From NCBI GenBank assembly GCA_038531315.1, contig JBCBBT010000023.1, positions 1-50,701 on the forward strand: DNA of 50,701 nucleotides. The letters run 5' to 3'. Positions 24,685 to 33,730 of this stretch are shown one piece after another. Every line of letters starts with the position of its first letter. Within the stretch, counting starts at the first letter, position 1. Under the pieces are notes generated by a model. It saw only the letters and a list, made by a program, of their open reading frames with translations. It made no database searches and was not told the DNA's origin. Source of the DNA: JAJFFW01 sp038531315 (GTDB lineage Bacteria > Pseudomonadota > Alphaproteobacteria > Caulobacterales > Parvularculaceae). The translations under genes and the position numbers were made by a program.

Positions 24685-26592
24685 TTAAGCCTTGACCGCC
24701 ACATATGATCCCGGCGCGGGCTCGATAACGGCGAGCGCGCCGTCGCCAGGCATCCGCGCTGCGACCTCGCCGGGGCTCACATCGTTCAGCCACGCCATCC
24801 AGTAATCCCACCATGAGCCGGGATGTTTTTCCGCCGCTTCCTTCCACGCCTCGATTGTGGCGGGCAGGGCGTCGTTTGTGGAATGATGGTATTTCTTCTT
24901 GGACGGATGATTGACGACGCCGGCGATATGACCGGAGCCCGCCAGCATGTAGCGCACTTGGTTGCCGCCAAAGAGCTTGGCGGTTTTGTAGATCGAATTG
25001 GCGGGCGCGATGTGATCGGTCTCGCCGGCTTGCATGAAGATCGGGATCTTGATGTCCGACAAGTCGAGCCGCTCGCCGGCGATTTCCATCTCGCCTTTTG
25101 CGAGACGGTTCTGCTGGTAAAATTCACGCAGATAAAACAGATGCACATGTTTCGGCATGCGCGTCGCATCGGAATTCCAGAACAGAAGATCGAACTTCGC
25201 CGGGTCCTTGCCCTTCATGTAATTGTCAATGACGAACGACCAGATCAGATCGTTTGACCGCAGCATATTGAAGGTCGTCGCCATAGCGCGCCCCTCAAGG
25301 ACGCCGCCGGCGGCGTCCATCTGTTTTTCAATGGCGTCGAGCTGCGCATCATCGACGAACAGGAGAAGATCGCCGGCCTCGGAAAAATCGGCTTGCGCGG
25401 TGAAGAACGTCGCCGATTTGATGCGCGTATCGTCGCGTTTGGCCATCAGCGCCAGCGCGGTCGACAGCATGGTCCCGCCGATGCAATAGCCGATGGCGTC
25501 GATGTCGGTTTCGCCGGTGGCTTTTTCAACTGCGTCCAGCGCTTCGAAAAGCCCTTGAAAAATATAGTCCGAAAAGGTCTTTCCCGCGAGTTCCGAACCC
25601 GGATTAACCCAGGAAACGACAAACACCGTACGGCCCTGGTCGACCATCCACTTGATGAAGGAATTCGCCGGTTGCAGGTCCAGGATATAGAATTTGTTGA
25701 TCCAGGGCGGAAAGATCACGAGCGGGCGCCGGGCCACTTGCTCTGTTGTCGGATTATATTGAATGAGTTGCATGATCTCATTCTGGTAAACCACCGATCC
25801 GGGCGTCGTGGCGATATTCTCGCCCAGCTTGAAATGCTCAAGGTCGGCCTGACGGATTGAAAGCTCGCCATGGCCGCGGTCGATGTCTTCGAGAAGGTTT
25901 TTAAATCCCTTAAGGAGATTTTCGCCTTTGCTCTCAATCGTCGCCTCAACGACTTCCGGATTGAGCATCGGAAAATTGGACGGCGCGATCGCGTCAATAA
26001 ATTGCTGGGTGTAGAACTGCGCGCGTTTTTTCTCATGGTCGTCAATATCGTCGAGTTGATCGACGGTGTTGGTCAGCCACCGCGCATAGGTGAGGTAGGA
26101 CTGCTTGACGAAATCAAGCATTGGATTTTCCGTCCACGCCTTGTGGGCGAAGCGTTTGTCACGCGGGTCGGGTTCGATCGCGGGCCTGACGTTCTCGCCG
26201 GCCATGCGGCGCGACATCGTCCCCATTAATTTGGCGTAATCGCCCCACAAATTGAGCTGGCGCTGCATGACCGTGCCCGGATCGGCGGCGAGACCGGTCA
26301 GCATTTCCTGAAACGCCTCGCCGACATTGAGAGGATCGGCCGCGCGTTCGCCCTTGACGACTTTGAGCTCGGGATGATGGACAAAAAACTCGCGGACAAC
26401 TTCCTGGCTCTTGCCGGAAACATCGACGAGATACTCCGACAGGGCGTCGAAATCTTCAAACAACGGCCGGCTGTCGGACGGCGCAGCATCGTCTTTCGCG
26501 GCGCCGGATTTCGCCTCGGCGCGCGAGGCGGTCATTTTCGAGGGCTTGGCGGCGGCTTTGTTTGCGGCTTTTTCAGACTGATTTTCTTGCAT
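24685..26592 (-). CDS. phaC: Class I poly(3-hydroxyalkanoate) synthase
   Basis: A 635-aa enzyme that polymerises 3-hydroxyacyl-CoA, usually to polyhydroxybutyrate, at the surface of carbon-storage granules. The alpha/beta-hydrolase core shows the lipase-like box GYCIGG with catalytic Cys370, and the other triad members Asp526 (GETDHIAP) and His555 (GSGHIAG). Conserved flanks include PPWINKFYILDLQPANSF and the C-terminal GSWWDYWMAWL. Length is typical of class I, which needs no PhaE/PhaR partner. A low-complexity Lys/Ala N-terminus (1-40) precedes the domain. No phaA, phaB or phasin genes are adjacent. It is divergent from the lipoprotein gene at 26659. Confidence 0.96.
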   Translation of the reverse strand: MQENQSEKAANKAAAKPSKMTASRAEAKSGAAKDDAAPSDSRPLFEDFDALSEYLVDVSGKSQEVVREFFVHHPELKVVKGERAADPLNVGEAFQEMLTGLAADPGTVMQRQLNLWGDYAKLMGTMSRRMAGENVRPAIEPDPRDKRFAHKAWTENPMLDFVKQSYLTYARWLTNTVDQLDDIDDHEKKRAQFYTQQFIDAIAPSNFPMLNPEVVEATIESKGENLLKGFKNLLEDIDRGHGELSIRQADLEHFKLGENIATTPGSVVYQNEIMQLIQYNPTTEQVARRPLVIFPPWINKFYILDLQPANSFIKWMVDQGRTVFVVSWVNPGSELAGKTFSDYIFQGLFEALDAVEKATGETDIDAIGYCIGGTMLSTALALMAKRDDTRIKSATFFTAQADFSEAGDLLLFVDDAQLDAIEKQMDAAGGVLEGRAMATTFNMLRSNDLIWSFVIDNYMKGKDPAKFDLLFWNSDATRMPKHVHLFYLREFYQQNRLAKGEMEIAGERLDLSDIKIPIFMQAGETDHIAPANSIYKTAKLFGGNQVRYMLAGSGHIAGVVNHPSKKKYHHSTNDALPATIEAWKEAAEKHPGSWWDYWMAWLNDVSPGEVAARMPGDGALAVIEPAPGSYVAVKA

Positions 26593-26658
26593 GGCGTCGC
26601 CGTTCCAGTGTTAAGTCGGCAAAAATGTCGACCGATTTTGTTATAGGATGAGCGCCTG

Positions 26659-27120
26659 ATGGGTGCAAAAGCATATCTGGCGTTGGCGATGATCGCCTTG
26701 GCGGCGAGCGGGTGCGAGACCGCGCGCCGCCTCGCGCCGCCGGGGTTTTTCAAATATGAAGACATCGCCGGCGACCAACCGGTCAATCCCGCCATCGAGG
26801 AGCGGATCGCCGCGCGCCGGAGCGAAACGCGCGAGCGTTTCCCGCGGCTGTCGGCGCAACCGAATGAAAAGCCCGAAGGCCTCGACGGCGTTGAGCGCGC
26901 CATTCTTCAGGCGGACCTGACGGCGCGGCGCGACGCGCTGGAAACCCAGACCGCTGACGATCAGGCGCGCGCCGAGAAAGCGCGCCTCGAGGAAAAAGCG
27001 CGCCTGGAAGAGCGCCGCGAAAAGCTGCAAGCCGAAATTGAACGCCAGAGACGGCGGGCGGCGCGCGAAAAAGCCGAAAACGCCAAGGCGACCGCCGGGA
27101 TTGCGGAAAATAACCGCTAG
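26659..27120 (+). CDS. Putative lipoprotein with coiled-coil tail
   Basis: A 153-aa protein starting with a lipoprotein signal (ALAMIALAASGC, lipid-modified Cys19). After a short Pro-rich part it becomes almost entirely charged helix (residues 85-145, heptad-like runs of Ala, Glu, Arg), predicted coiled coil. No known domain. Ala at +2 would be neutral; here Glu follows Cys, so outer-membrane sorting is likely. The frame is divergent from phaC with a 66-bp spacer, and the aminotransferase gene follows 107 bp later. Confidence 0.7.
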   Translation: MGAKAYLALAMIALAASGCETARRLAPPGFFKYEDIAGDQPVNPAIEERIAARRSETRERFPRLSAQPNEKPEGLDGVERAILQADLTARRDALETQTADDQARAEKARLEEKARLEERREKLQAEIERQRRRAAREKAENAKATAGIAENNR

Positions 27121-27227
27121 TCCGGCCCACAAGCGCCCTAATTGTTTCCTTAATCTGTTTGTCAGCAAACTTTTTTCGTCAATATCGCCGGCGGCCGCCG
27201 TCCTAAACCGAGCCTGATCGAACCCTT

Positions 27228-28406
27228 ATGCCAGATACGGAAGACTTCTACCGCATCAAACGCCTGCCGCCTTATGTGTTTGAGGAGGTCAATGCGTTGA
27301 AAGCAAAGCTGCGCGGTGCGGGCCGCGACGTCATCGATTTCGGGATGGGAAACCCGGACATGGCGACGCCGCAGCACATTATCGACAAGCTCATCGAGAC
27401 GGCGACGAAACCGAAAACCAATCGCTATTCCGCCTCGCGCGGGATCGCCGGCTTGCGGCGTTCGATCGCGCGTTATTATGAACGCCGGTTCGGTGTAGCG
27501 CTTGATCCGGATACGGAAGTCGTTGCGACGCTCGGCTCCAAGGAGGGCTTTGCCAACCTCGCGCAGGCGATCACTGCGCCGGGCGACGTCATTCTGGCCC
27601 CCAATCCGGCTTATCCGATCCATGCCTATGGGTTCATTATCGCCGGCGGGGTGATCCGCGCGGTCCCGGCGCCGACGCCGGAAATCTATCTTCAAGGGAT
27701 CGCCGACGCGGCGGCGGAAATGGCGCCGAGCCCCACGGCGGTCGTCCTCAACTATCCCTCAAACCCGACGGCCCAGACCGTTGATATCGATTTTTACAAA
27801 GAAGCCGTCGCAATTGCGCGCCGCCACGATTTCTGGGTTTTGTCCGATCTCGCCTATTCGGAAATCTATTTCGGCGCGCCCTCGCGCTCGATCCTTGAGG
27901 TTGAGGGGGCCAAAGAGATCGCGGTCGAGGTGAATTCGCTTTCGAAAACCTATTCGATGGCGGGTTTGCGGGTCGGTATGGCGGTCGGCAACCCGCGCCT
28001 TATTGCGGCGCTGACCCGCGTGAAGTCCTATCTCGACTACGGCGCCTATACGCCGATCCAGGTGGCGGCGGCGGCGGCGCTCGACGGGCCGCAGGATTGC
28101 GTCGATGAGATCAGGCAGACCTATCGCGAGCGCCGCGATGTGCTGGTGGAGAGTTTCGGGCGCGCCGGCTGGCCGATCCCGTCGCCTGAAGCCTCGATGT
28201 TCGCCTGGGCGGCAATCCCTGATAAATTCGCCGCCATCGGTTCGGTGGGTTTTGCGAAAATGCTCATGGAAGAAGCCGACGTCGCGGTCGCGCCGGGGCT
28301 CGGTTTCGGCGAAGACGGCGAGGGGTTTGTGCGCATCGGCCTGGTTGAGAATGAACAGCGCATCAGGCAGGCCGCGCGTAACGTCAGGAAAGTGCTCGCC
28401 GGCTGA
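27228..28406 (+). CDS. alaC: Pyridoxal-phosphate aminotransferase, AlaC-like
   Basis: A 392-aa class I/II aminotransferase resembling glutamate-pyruvate aminotransferase AlaC and LL-diaminopimelate aminotransferase-like enzymes. The PLP-binding lysine is K240 in NSLSKTYSMAGLRVG. Other family segments are IDFGMGNPDMATP, NPAYPIHAYG and LNYPSNPTAQT. It probably makes alanine from pyruvate and glutamate. In many alphaproteobacteria this gene is followed by homoserine dehydrogenase, glpX and recJ; here hom is missing and glpX follows after 136 bp with a hairpin between. Confidence 0.88.
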   Translation: MPDTEDFYRIKRLPPYVFEEVNALKAKLRGAGRDVIDFGMGNPDMATPQHIIDKLIETATKPKTNRYSASRGIAGLRRSIARYYERRFGVALDPDTEVVATLGSKEGFANLAQAITAPGDVILAPNPAYPIHAYGFIIAGGVIRAVPAPTPEIYLQGIADAAAEMAPSPTAVVLNYPSNPTAQTVDIDFYKEAVAIARRHDFWVLSDLAYSEIYFGAPSRSILEVEGAKEIAVEVNSLSKTYSMAGLRVGMAVGNPRLIAALTRVKSYLDYGAYTPIQVAAAAALDGPQDCVDEIRQTYRERRDVLVESFGRAGWPIPSPEASMFAWAAIPDKFAAIGSVGFAKMLMEEADVAVAPGLGFGEDGEGFVRIGLVENEQRIRQAARNVRKVLAG

Positions 28407-28441
28407 GGCGCACTTCTGGCGGCGTCCTTGCAGGAATTCAC

Positions 28442-28471
28442 AGCGGCGGGCCTTGATGGGCCGCCGCTTTT
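28442..28471 (+). terminator. Probable weak terminator between alaC and glpX
   Basis: AGCGGCGG (28442-28449) pairs with CCGCCGCT (28461-28468), extended by GGCC-type pairs, and is followed by only TTTT before GCG. It lies 36 bp after the alaC stop. Partial read-through into glpX is plausible. Confidence 0.5.
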
Positions 28472-28542
28472 GCGTCATTGCCTGCCGCACCGCCCCATCG
28501 CCGCACCGCCGCCCGGCGGCGCTGCATTTTCGGGAGACACCG

Positions 28543-29499
28543 ATGAACGAAGAAGCCTATCTCGACCGCGTTTTAACGATGGAGGTCGGCCGCTGCACGG
28601 AAGCCGCCGCCGTCGCCGCTTCCACCATGATCGGGCGCGGCGACAAGGAAGGCGCTGACGAAGCCGCCGTTTCCGCCCTGCGCGAGGCGTTCAACAAGCT
28701 TGAGATGGACGGCACGGTCGTTATCGGCGAGGGCGAACGCGACGAGGCGCCGATGCTTTATATCGGTGAGAAAGTCGGCACCGGGAACGGCCCAAAAATT
28801 GACATCGCCCTTGATCCGCTGGAAGGCACGACGCTGACCGCCAAGGCCATGGCCAATGCGCTCGCAGTCGTTGCGATGGCGCAGGGCGGCACGCTGTTGC
28901 ATGCGCCTGACGTTTATATGGACAAGATCGCCTGCGGACCCGGCTATCCGGAAGGCGTCATCGATCTCGATGCGCCCGTTGAGGACAACATTGTTGCGCT
29001 CGCCAAGGCGAAAGGCGTCGACCGCTCAGAGATCACGATCTGCGTCCTCGACCGCGAACGCCATGCGAAAATTATCGACGGCGCGCGCAAGGTTGGCGCG
29101 CGCGTCTTCATGATCCCGGACGGCGACGTCGCCGGCGTTTTTCATACGACGGAAGGCTCGACCGGCATCGACATGTATGTGGGGCAGGGCGGCGCGCCGG
29201 AGGGCGTTCTCGCCGCCGCGGCGTTGCGTTGCGTCGGCGGACAGATGCAAGGCCGGCTGGTCTTCCGCAATGACGCTGAGCGCGCGCGGGCGGAAAAAGC
29301 GGGCATCACGGATCTTTCCCGAAGATACGACCTGCGCGATCTCGCTTCAGGCGATGTGATCTTCGCGGCGACCGGCGTCACCAACGGCACCATGCTCGAC
29401 GGGGTGCGCTGGGAGCCGGGATATGTCTCAACGCATACGGTGGTGATGCGCTCGCGCACCGGAACAGTGCGTTACATTCGCGCGCGCTCGCAACGCTAG
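28543..29499 (+). CDS. glpX: Class II fructose-1,6-bisphosphatase
   Basis: A 318-aa GlpX-type phosphatase of gluconeogenesis, dephosphorylating fructose-1,6-bisphosphate in the cytoplasm with Mn2+/Mg2+. Visible: AAVAASTMIGRGDKEGADEAA, the metal-binding GEGERDEAPMLYIGE, the DPLEGTT motif, and IPDGDVAG. ATG 28543 follows GGGAG with 7-nt spacing; the frame extends upstream without a stop but only this start fits the family. It ends convergently with a secreted protein gene. Confidence 0.96.
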   Translation: MNEEAYLDRVLTMEVGRCTEAAAVAASTMIGRGDKEGADEAAVSALREAFNKLEMDGTVVIGEGERDEAPMLYIGEKVGTGNGPKIDIALDPLEGTTLTAKAMANALAVVAMAQGGTLLHAPDVYMDKIACGPGYPEGVIDLDAPVEDNIVALAKAKGVDRSEITICVLDRERHAKIIDGARKVGARVFMIPDGDVAGVFHTTEGSTGIDMYVGQGGAPEGVLAAAALRCVGGQMQGRLVFRNDAERARAEKAGITDLSRRYDLRDLASGDVIFAATGVTNGTMLDGVRWEPGYVSTHTVVMRSRTGTVRYIRARSQR

Positions 29500-29514
29500 C
29501 GCGCGACTAGCGTT
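29492..29514. other. Perfect hairpin shared by two converging stop codons
   Basis: AACGCTAG (29492-29499) pairs exactly with CTAGCGTT (29507-29514) over a 7-nt loop. The TAG of glpX and the TAG of the opposing gene both lie in the stem. There is no T-run, so an intrinsic terminator is doubtful; it may protect 3' ends or pause polymerase. Confidence 0.5.
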
Positions 29515-29884
29515 CAAGCGTCACGGTCATTTCGGCGCCGCCATAGCCATGGACGCTGTCGCGGGCTCGAACAATGACGCGCGTTACAGTGGCTGGAATC
29601 TTAATGCCCGATTTTGAGCGCGTGAATGGCTGTTCATTGACGTGAGGATGGGCAAGGATACGCGTCGCCAGCACCGTGCGCTCCGTATCCAGAACTTCCC
29701 ACGCGTCGGCGTAGTGGTTCCAGCCTTTATCCGCGTGGCGCACGGTGACGGAAAATGTCCAGGAACCGTCGCCGCTCTGGCGCGCCTCGGCGCCGACAAC
29801 ATCGGCCTCGCCGGCATGGGCGATTGACACTGCGCCCGGCAAGAGGGACGCGCTGAGGATGGCGATTTTCAAAAGTTCTTTCAT
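29507..29884 (-). CDS. Small secreted protein of unknown function
   Basis: A 125-aa periplasmic protein. Signal peptide 1-24 (KELLKIAILSASLLPGAVSIAHA) is followed by a single beta-rich domain with recognisable conserved stretches HADKGWNHYADAWEVLD, HPHVNEQPFTRS and DSVHGYGG. I have seen this pattern in uncharacterised exported proteins of proteobacteria; the conserved His/Trp/Tyr set is suggestive of ligand or metal binding but no role is known. ATG 29884 is chosen for the signal peptide. It converges on glpX and is divergent from recJ. Confidence 0.7.
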   Translation of the reverse strand: MKELLKIAILSASLLPGAVSIAHAGEADVVGAEARQSGDGSWTFSVTVRHADKGWNHYADAWEVLDTERTVLATRILAHPHVNEQPFTRSKSGIKIPATVTRVIVRARDSVHGYGGAEMTVTLER

Positions 29885-30002
29885 GCGGCGCATGCTAGCG
29901 CGGACCCGGTCCCTGACAAAGGGGCCGTTCGGCGCCATGGCTTCACAATCTGGGGAAATCCAGCGGTCAGCGGCGGCCCGCGAATCAACGCAATCATCTC
30001 CC

Positions 30003-31808
30003 ATGTCGCTCGCTCATGCTCTCGTCAATGACGCCGGGTTCACGCCGCCCGCGCTGCCCGATCATCAAGGGTCGGCGTCTGGGCGCCGCTGGACACTGCG
30101 CGAGACATCGGCCCGCGACGCGCTCGCCATCGCCCAGCGTGAAGACATCGATATCGTCGTGGCCCATGCGCTGACCGCGCGCGGCGTCGATCAGGCCAAT
30201 GCGGCGGACTATCTGAACCCGTCATTGCGGGCGAGCCTGCCCGATCCGTTTGTGCTTGCGGACATGAAAGAGGCCGTCGCCTGCCTCTCGCAAGCAATCA
30301 TCGAAAAACGCGGCGTCGGGGTGTTCGGCGATTATGATGTGGACGGGACAACGGCGTCCTCAATCCTGCATCTTTACTTTCGCGCCCTTGGCCGCACCGC
30401 GCCGGTCTATTTGCCGGACCGCATTCTTGAAGGCTACGGGCCTTCTCTCGACGCCTTCAAATCGCTGAAGGAGCAGGGCGCGGAAATCGTCGTCACCGTT
30501 GATTGCGGCGCCGCCGCCCATGAGGTGATCGCCGCCGCGGCGGGCGAGGGTTTGAAGACAGTCGTCGTCGACCATCACCTGATGCAGGGCCCGCCGCCGT
30601 CTTCGGCTGTCGCGGTCGTCAACCCGAACCGGCCCGACGATGTTTCCGGGCTCGGCAATCTTTCCGCAGCGGGCGTTGCTTTCATGCTTGTCGTGGCGCT
30701 TAACAGGGCGCTGCGCGACGCGGGCTTTTTCGCATCGCGGCCCGAGCCGAACCTGCTGCAGTTTCTGGATCTCGCCGCGCTCGGCCTCGTATGCGATGTG
30801 ATGGAGATGACCGGGCTCACGCGCGTTCTCGTCAGTCAGGGTCTGCGCGTGATGGAACAGCGCGGCAATCCCGGGTTGAAGGCGCTCGCCCGCGCCGCCG
30901 GCGCCAAGGGACGGCCATCGCCCTATCATCTTGGCTTTTTGATCGGCCCGCGCATCAACGCCGCGGGCCGTATCGGCCACGCCAATTTGGCGTTTAGATT
31001 GTTGACCGTCGACGACCCGGTCGAAGCACAAAAGCTCGCCGACCGCCTGCATGTTTTAAATGCGGAACGTCAGGAGATCGAACGCGCCGTTCAGGAAGCG
31101 GCGATTGCGCAGATTGAGAAAAAAACCCTTGAGAGCGCGCCCGTCATCGTCGTCGCCGATGAGGGATGGCACCCCGGCGTCATCGGCATTGTCGCCGGCC
31201 GGTTGAAAGAAAAATACGACCGCCCCGCCATCGTGATCGGCGCCGACAAGGGGATCGGCAAAGGGTCAGGCCGGTCGATCGCCGGCGTTGATCTGGGGGC
31301 GGCGATCAATCAGGCGCGCGCCGACGGCTTGCTTACGGCAGGCGGCGGCCATGCCATGGCGGCGGGACTTACGATCGATACGGACAAAATCGCGGCCTTT
31401 ACGGACTATCTGAGCGACCGCCTTGGCGCCGCCGTCAATGAGGCGTTGGCCAACCGTAAATTGATGATCGACGGCGTTGTCGCCGCCTCCGCCGTTGCGC
31501 GCCCGCTTGTCGATCAGATCGACAATGCGGGGCCCTTTGGTCCCGGCAACCCGGAACCGGTGTTCGTGCTTGCCGATATGCGCATTGAAAAACTGCGCAC
31601 CGTCGGCGCGGGCCATCTGTCGTTCAATCTGGTCTCGCCCACCGGCGAAACCGTGCGCGCGATTGCGTTCCGGGCCGCTGATGAGCCGCTCGGGGCTATG
31701 TTGACGTCGGACGCGCGGTTGCATGTCGCCGGCAAGATCAAAGCCGATGAGTGGCGCGGCGGCGACGCGGCGCAGTTTCAGGTCTCGGATGCAGCGCGCG
31801 CGATCTGA
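30003..31808 (+). CDS. recJ: Single-stranded-DNA-specific exonuclease RecJ
   Basis: A 5'-3' ssDNA exonuclease for RecFOR recombination and mismatch repair, 601 aa from this start. DHH-superfamily motifs: GDYDVDGTTA, VTVDCGAA, VVDHHL and ALGLVCDVM; the DHHA1 part has GGGHAMAAGL, followed by the C-terminal OB-type domain (GPFGPGNPEPVF). The start is uncertain: ATG 30003 gives a typical length, ATG 29937 adds 22 residues, and neither has a clear ribosome-binding site. It follows the glpX locus as in many alphaproteobacteria. Confidence 0.93.
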   Translation: MSLAHALVNDAGFTPPALPDHQGSASGRRWTLRETSARDALAIAQREDIDIVVAHALTARGVDQANAADYLNPSLRASLPDPFVLADMKEAVACLSQAIIEKRGVGVFGDYDVDGTTASSILHLYFRALGRTAPVYLPDRILEGYGPSLDAFKSLKEQGAEIVVTVDCGAAAHEVIAAAAGEGLKTVVVDHHLMQGPPPSSAVAVVNPNRPDDVSGLGNLSAAGVAFMLVVALNRALRDAGFFASRPEPNLLQFLDLAALGLVCDVMEMTGLTRVLVSQGLRVMEQRGNPGLKALARAAGAKGRPSPYHLGFLIGPRINAAGRIGHANLAFRLLTVDDPVEAQKLADRLHVLNAERQEIERAVQEAAIAQIEKKTLESAPVIVVADEGWHPGVIGIVAGRLKEKYDRPAIVIGADKGIGKGSGRSIAGVDLGAAINQARADGLLTAGGGHAMAAGLTIDTDKIAAFTDYLSDRLGAAVNEALANRKLMIDGVVAASAVARPLVDQIDNAGPFGPGNPEPVFVLADMRIEKLRTVGAGHLSFNLVSPTGETVRAIAFRAADEPLGAMLTSDARLHVAGKIKADEWRGGDAAQFQVSDAARAI

Positions 31809-31954
31809 GATAAGGGCGCCAGCGCCGCGACGCGCAAAGCGTTTGCGTTCGGCCCATGCGCCGCATGAGCGCAGGTTGATTTTTCATGGCCAAGGTCTTG
31901 CCGTTCGCCGGAGATTTCATTATGTCTCCGCGTCTCAGCGAGAGCTGACCGAGC

Positions 31955-32029
31955 GGGCCCTTCGTCTATCGGTTAGGACGTCAGGTTTTCAACCTGAAAA
32001 GAGGGGTTCGATTCCCCTAGGGCCTGCCA
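31955..32029 (+). tRNA. tRNA-Glu (TTC)
   Basis: 75 nt with encoded CCA. Acceptor GGGCCCT/AGGGCCT with a G-U at the first pair, D stem GTC/GAC, anticodon stem TCAGG/CCTGA with loop TTTTCAA (anticodon TTC), T arm AGGGG-TTCGATT-CCCCT. All arms pair. Confidence 0.95.
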
Positions 32030-32121
32030 TTTTCCTCACTTTCCGATGGTTGCAACACGCGCCAGGCGCTCGTGCTTGGAGCGTGCGTGAGGATTGATTT
32101 TTCGCCCGGTTTCCGCTTCTA

Positions 32122-32136
32122 TTAAGGTTTGGTTAA
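32122..32136 (+). promoter_or_regulatory. CtrA box (perfect TTAA-N7-TTAA)
   Basis: TTAAGGTTTGGTTAA matches the CtrA consensus at all eight defined bases and ends 30 bp upstream of the ATG of the YbjN-domain gene, a position that overlaps the expected promoter. Confidence 0.6.
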
Positions 32137-32166
32137 GGGTTTGCCGAGGGGCAGAGGGGTTCTTGC

Positions 32167-32619
32167 ATGCGTATTTTTCTGACATTTTTTACGGCATTGG
32201 CGTTGGCGACAGCGCCCGTCGCATCAGCGGGCGCCGCCGGGATCACCAAAGACGCAATCGCGGAAACACTGGAATTGCAAGGCTACGCCGTGCGCGACTT
32301 CCAGTCGAACATGATCGCGGTCGAAGTCGGCGAGATCACGGTGCTTGTCGGCGTCTTTGGCGGCGATAGCGATATTTCCTATTTTACCTATCTGAACGAC
32401 GTTTCGCTCAATCAGGTGAGCCACGAATTTCTGAGCCAGTTTAACTCTGAGGTGAAATTCGGGCGCGCCTATATCGACCGCGACGGCGACGTGACAATCC
32501 AGATGGATCGCAATTCTTCCGGCGGCGTGTCGCTGAAGAATATCGAATCCGATTTCGACGTCTTTTTATTGTTGGTGTCGAAATTTCTGTCGGATCTGGA
32601 AGGGCGCGGTTCAGTTTAG
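32167..32619 (+). CDS. Secreted YbjN-domain protein
   Basis: A 150-aa protein with a signal peptide (MRIFLTFFTALALATAPVASA) and a YbjN-like alpha/beta fold: ITKDAIAETLELQGYAVRD, a beta sheet around YFTYLNDVSLNQVSHEF, GRAYIDRDGDVTIQMD, then a final helix FDVFLLLVSKFLSDL. YbjN folds resemble type III secretion chaperones; exported alphaproteobacterial versions are uncharacterised. It is monocistronic, after tRNA-Glu, with a perfect CtrA box directly upstream, so cell-cycle control is likely. Confidence 0.75.
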   Translation: MRIFLTFFTALALATAPVASAGAAGITKDAIAETLELQGYAVRDFQSNMIAVEVGEITVLVGVFGGDSDISYFTYLNDVSLNQVSHEFLSQFNSEVKFGRAYIDRDGDVTIQMDRNSSGGVSLKNIESDFDVFLLLVSKFLSDLEGRGSV

Positions 32620-32912
32620 AACTATTCCAAAGGCTAATCGAGATTGTTTTGATTTCGAGACCTCTATTACTTTATGCCGATTGCGCAACTTTCTGGAGAA
32701 AAATGAAGACGGACCACGCGAATTAGTGCATTCTTTGCGCTGACGGATTGCGGCAAAACCGGTTAAGATGTCGCAAGGGATAAGACAGCGCAGCGCGCCG
32801 GTTGATGCGTAGACGGCGAAACCAGCTCTCGGGCCCTACCGGCGGTGATGGGCGAGCGGCGAAATAACCCGGCGAGGACAGCCGGCGCTGACGGAGTTAG
32901 GGCAGGGGACTT

Positions 32913-33464
32913 ATGACGATGGCTGACTATTCGGGTGAAGAGGATCGCAGCGCCGATAGCGATGACTCGTCAGAAGACAGCTTCACGGTCAAGGGCATTG
33001 TGAAGTGGTTTGACCCCGGCAAAGGCTACGGGTTTATCATGAACGACACCGGCGCCGGCGACATCCTGATCCACTCGTCCTGCCTCAGAGATGCGGGCCG
33101 CTCGACCGCGCGCGAAGGCGCAACGGTCGAGTGTGAAGTCGTCAAACGCGCCAAGGGATTGCAGGCGCTTAAAGTCATCGACATCGACGACAGCACGGCG
33201 ACAGCCCTGACGCCGCCCGAGCCGGTGACGAGCCAGACGCCCGCCGGCGATTTCACCCGCGCCACCGTCAAGTGGTTCAACCGCGCCAAGGGCTTCGGCT
33301 TCATCACGCGCGGTGAAGGAACGGAAGATATCTTTGTCCATATGGAAACGCTGCGCCGGTGCGGCCTTGGCGAACTGGTGCAGGGCCAGCGCATTCAGGT
33401 TTCCTTTGCGGCTGGCGCGAAAGGTCTTCTCGCCATTGAAGTCCGGCCCGACCCGGAGAACTAG
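32913..33464 (+). CDS. Protein with two cold-shock domains
   Basis: A 183-aa nucleic-acid-binding protein. An acidic N-terminus (1-24) is followed by two cold-shock domains, at about 25-92 (GIVKWFDPGKGYGFI, then DILIHSS) and 113-178 (ATVKWFNRAKGFGFI, then EDIFVHME). RNP1 (KGYGFI, KGFGFI) and RNP2 (ILIHSS, IFVHME) are visible in both. Two-domain CSPs are common in alphaproteobacteria and can act as RNA chaperones in stationary phase or cold. Its 290-bp upstream region (32620-32912) has no gene; the last 100 bp is GC-rich and may fold as a structured leader. AGGGG lies 5 nt before the ATG. Confidence 0.93.
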   Translation: MTMADYSGEEDRSADSDDSSEDSFTVKGIVKWFDPGKGYGFIMNDTGAGDILIHSSCLRDAGRSTAREGATVECEVVKRAKGLQALKVIDIDDSTATALTPPEPVTSQTPAGDFTRATVKWFNRAKGFGFITRGEGTEDIFVHMETLRRCGLGELVQGQRIQVSFAAGAKGLLAIEVRPDPEN

Positions 33465-33611
33465 TGGCGGGCGCTAACACTGAACACTGTGCAGTCTTCT
33501 CAAGACGCCGTCTTCGAGGCGCATGACAAGCGTTGGCATGCGCCGCTGCGCTCCCCCAAAGCACGACAGGCGACCGACACGTCAGCGAATGCACTGTTTG
33601 GGAATAAATGA

Positions 33612-33688
33612 TGGCGACCCCGCCAGGACTCGAACCTGGAACCTATTGATTAGAAGTCAATTGCTCTATCCAGTTGAGCTACGGGGCC
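33612..33688 (-). tRNA. tRNA-Arg (TCT)
   Basis: 77 nt with encoded CCA. On the minus strand the acceptor is GGCCCCG/CGGGGTC; anticodon stem TTGA/TCAA with loop CTTCTAA gives anticodon TCT; the T arm is CAGG-TTCGAGT-CCTG. All arms pair. Confidence 0.95.
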
Positions 33689-33730
33689 TTCAATAAACGG
33701 GTGACAGAGTTGTTCCGGACGCGGCGTGTG

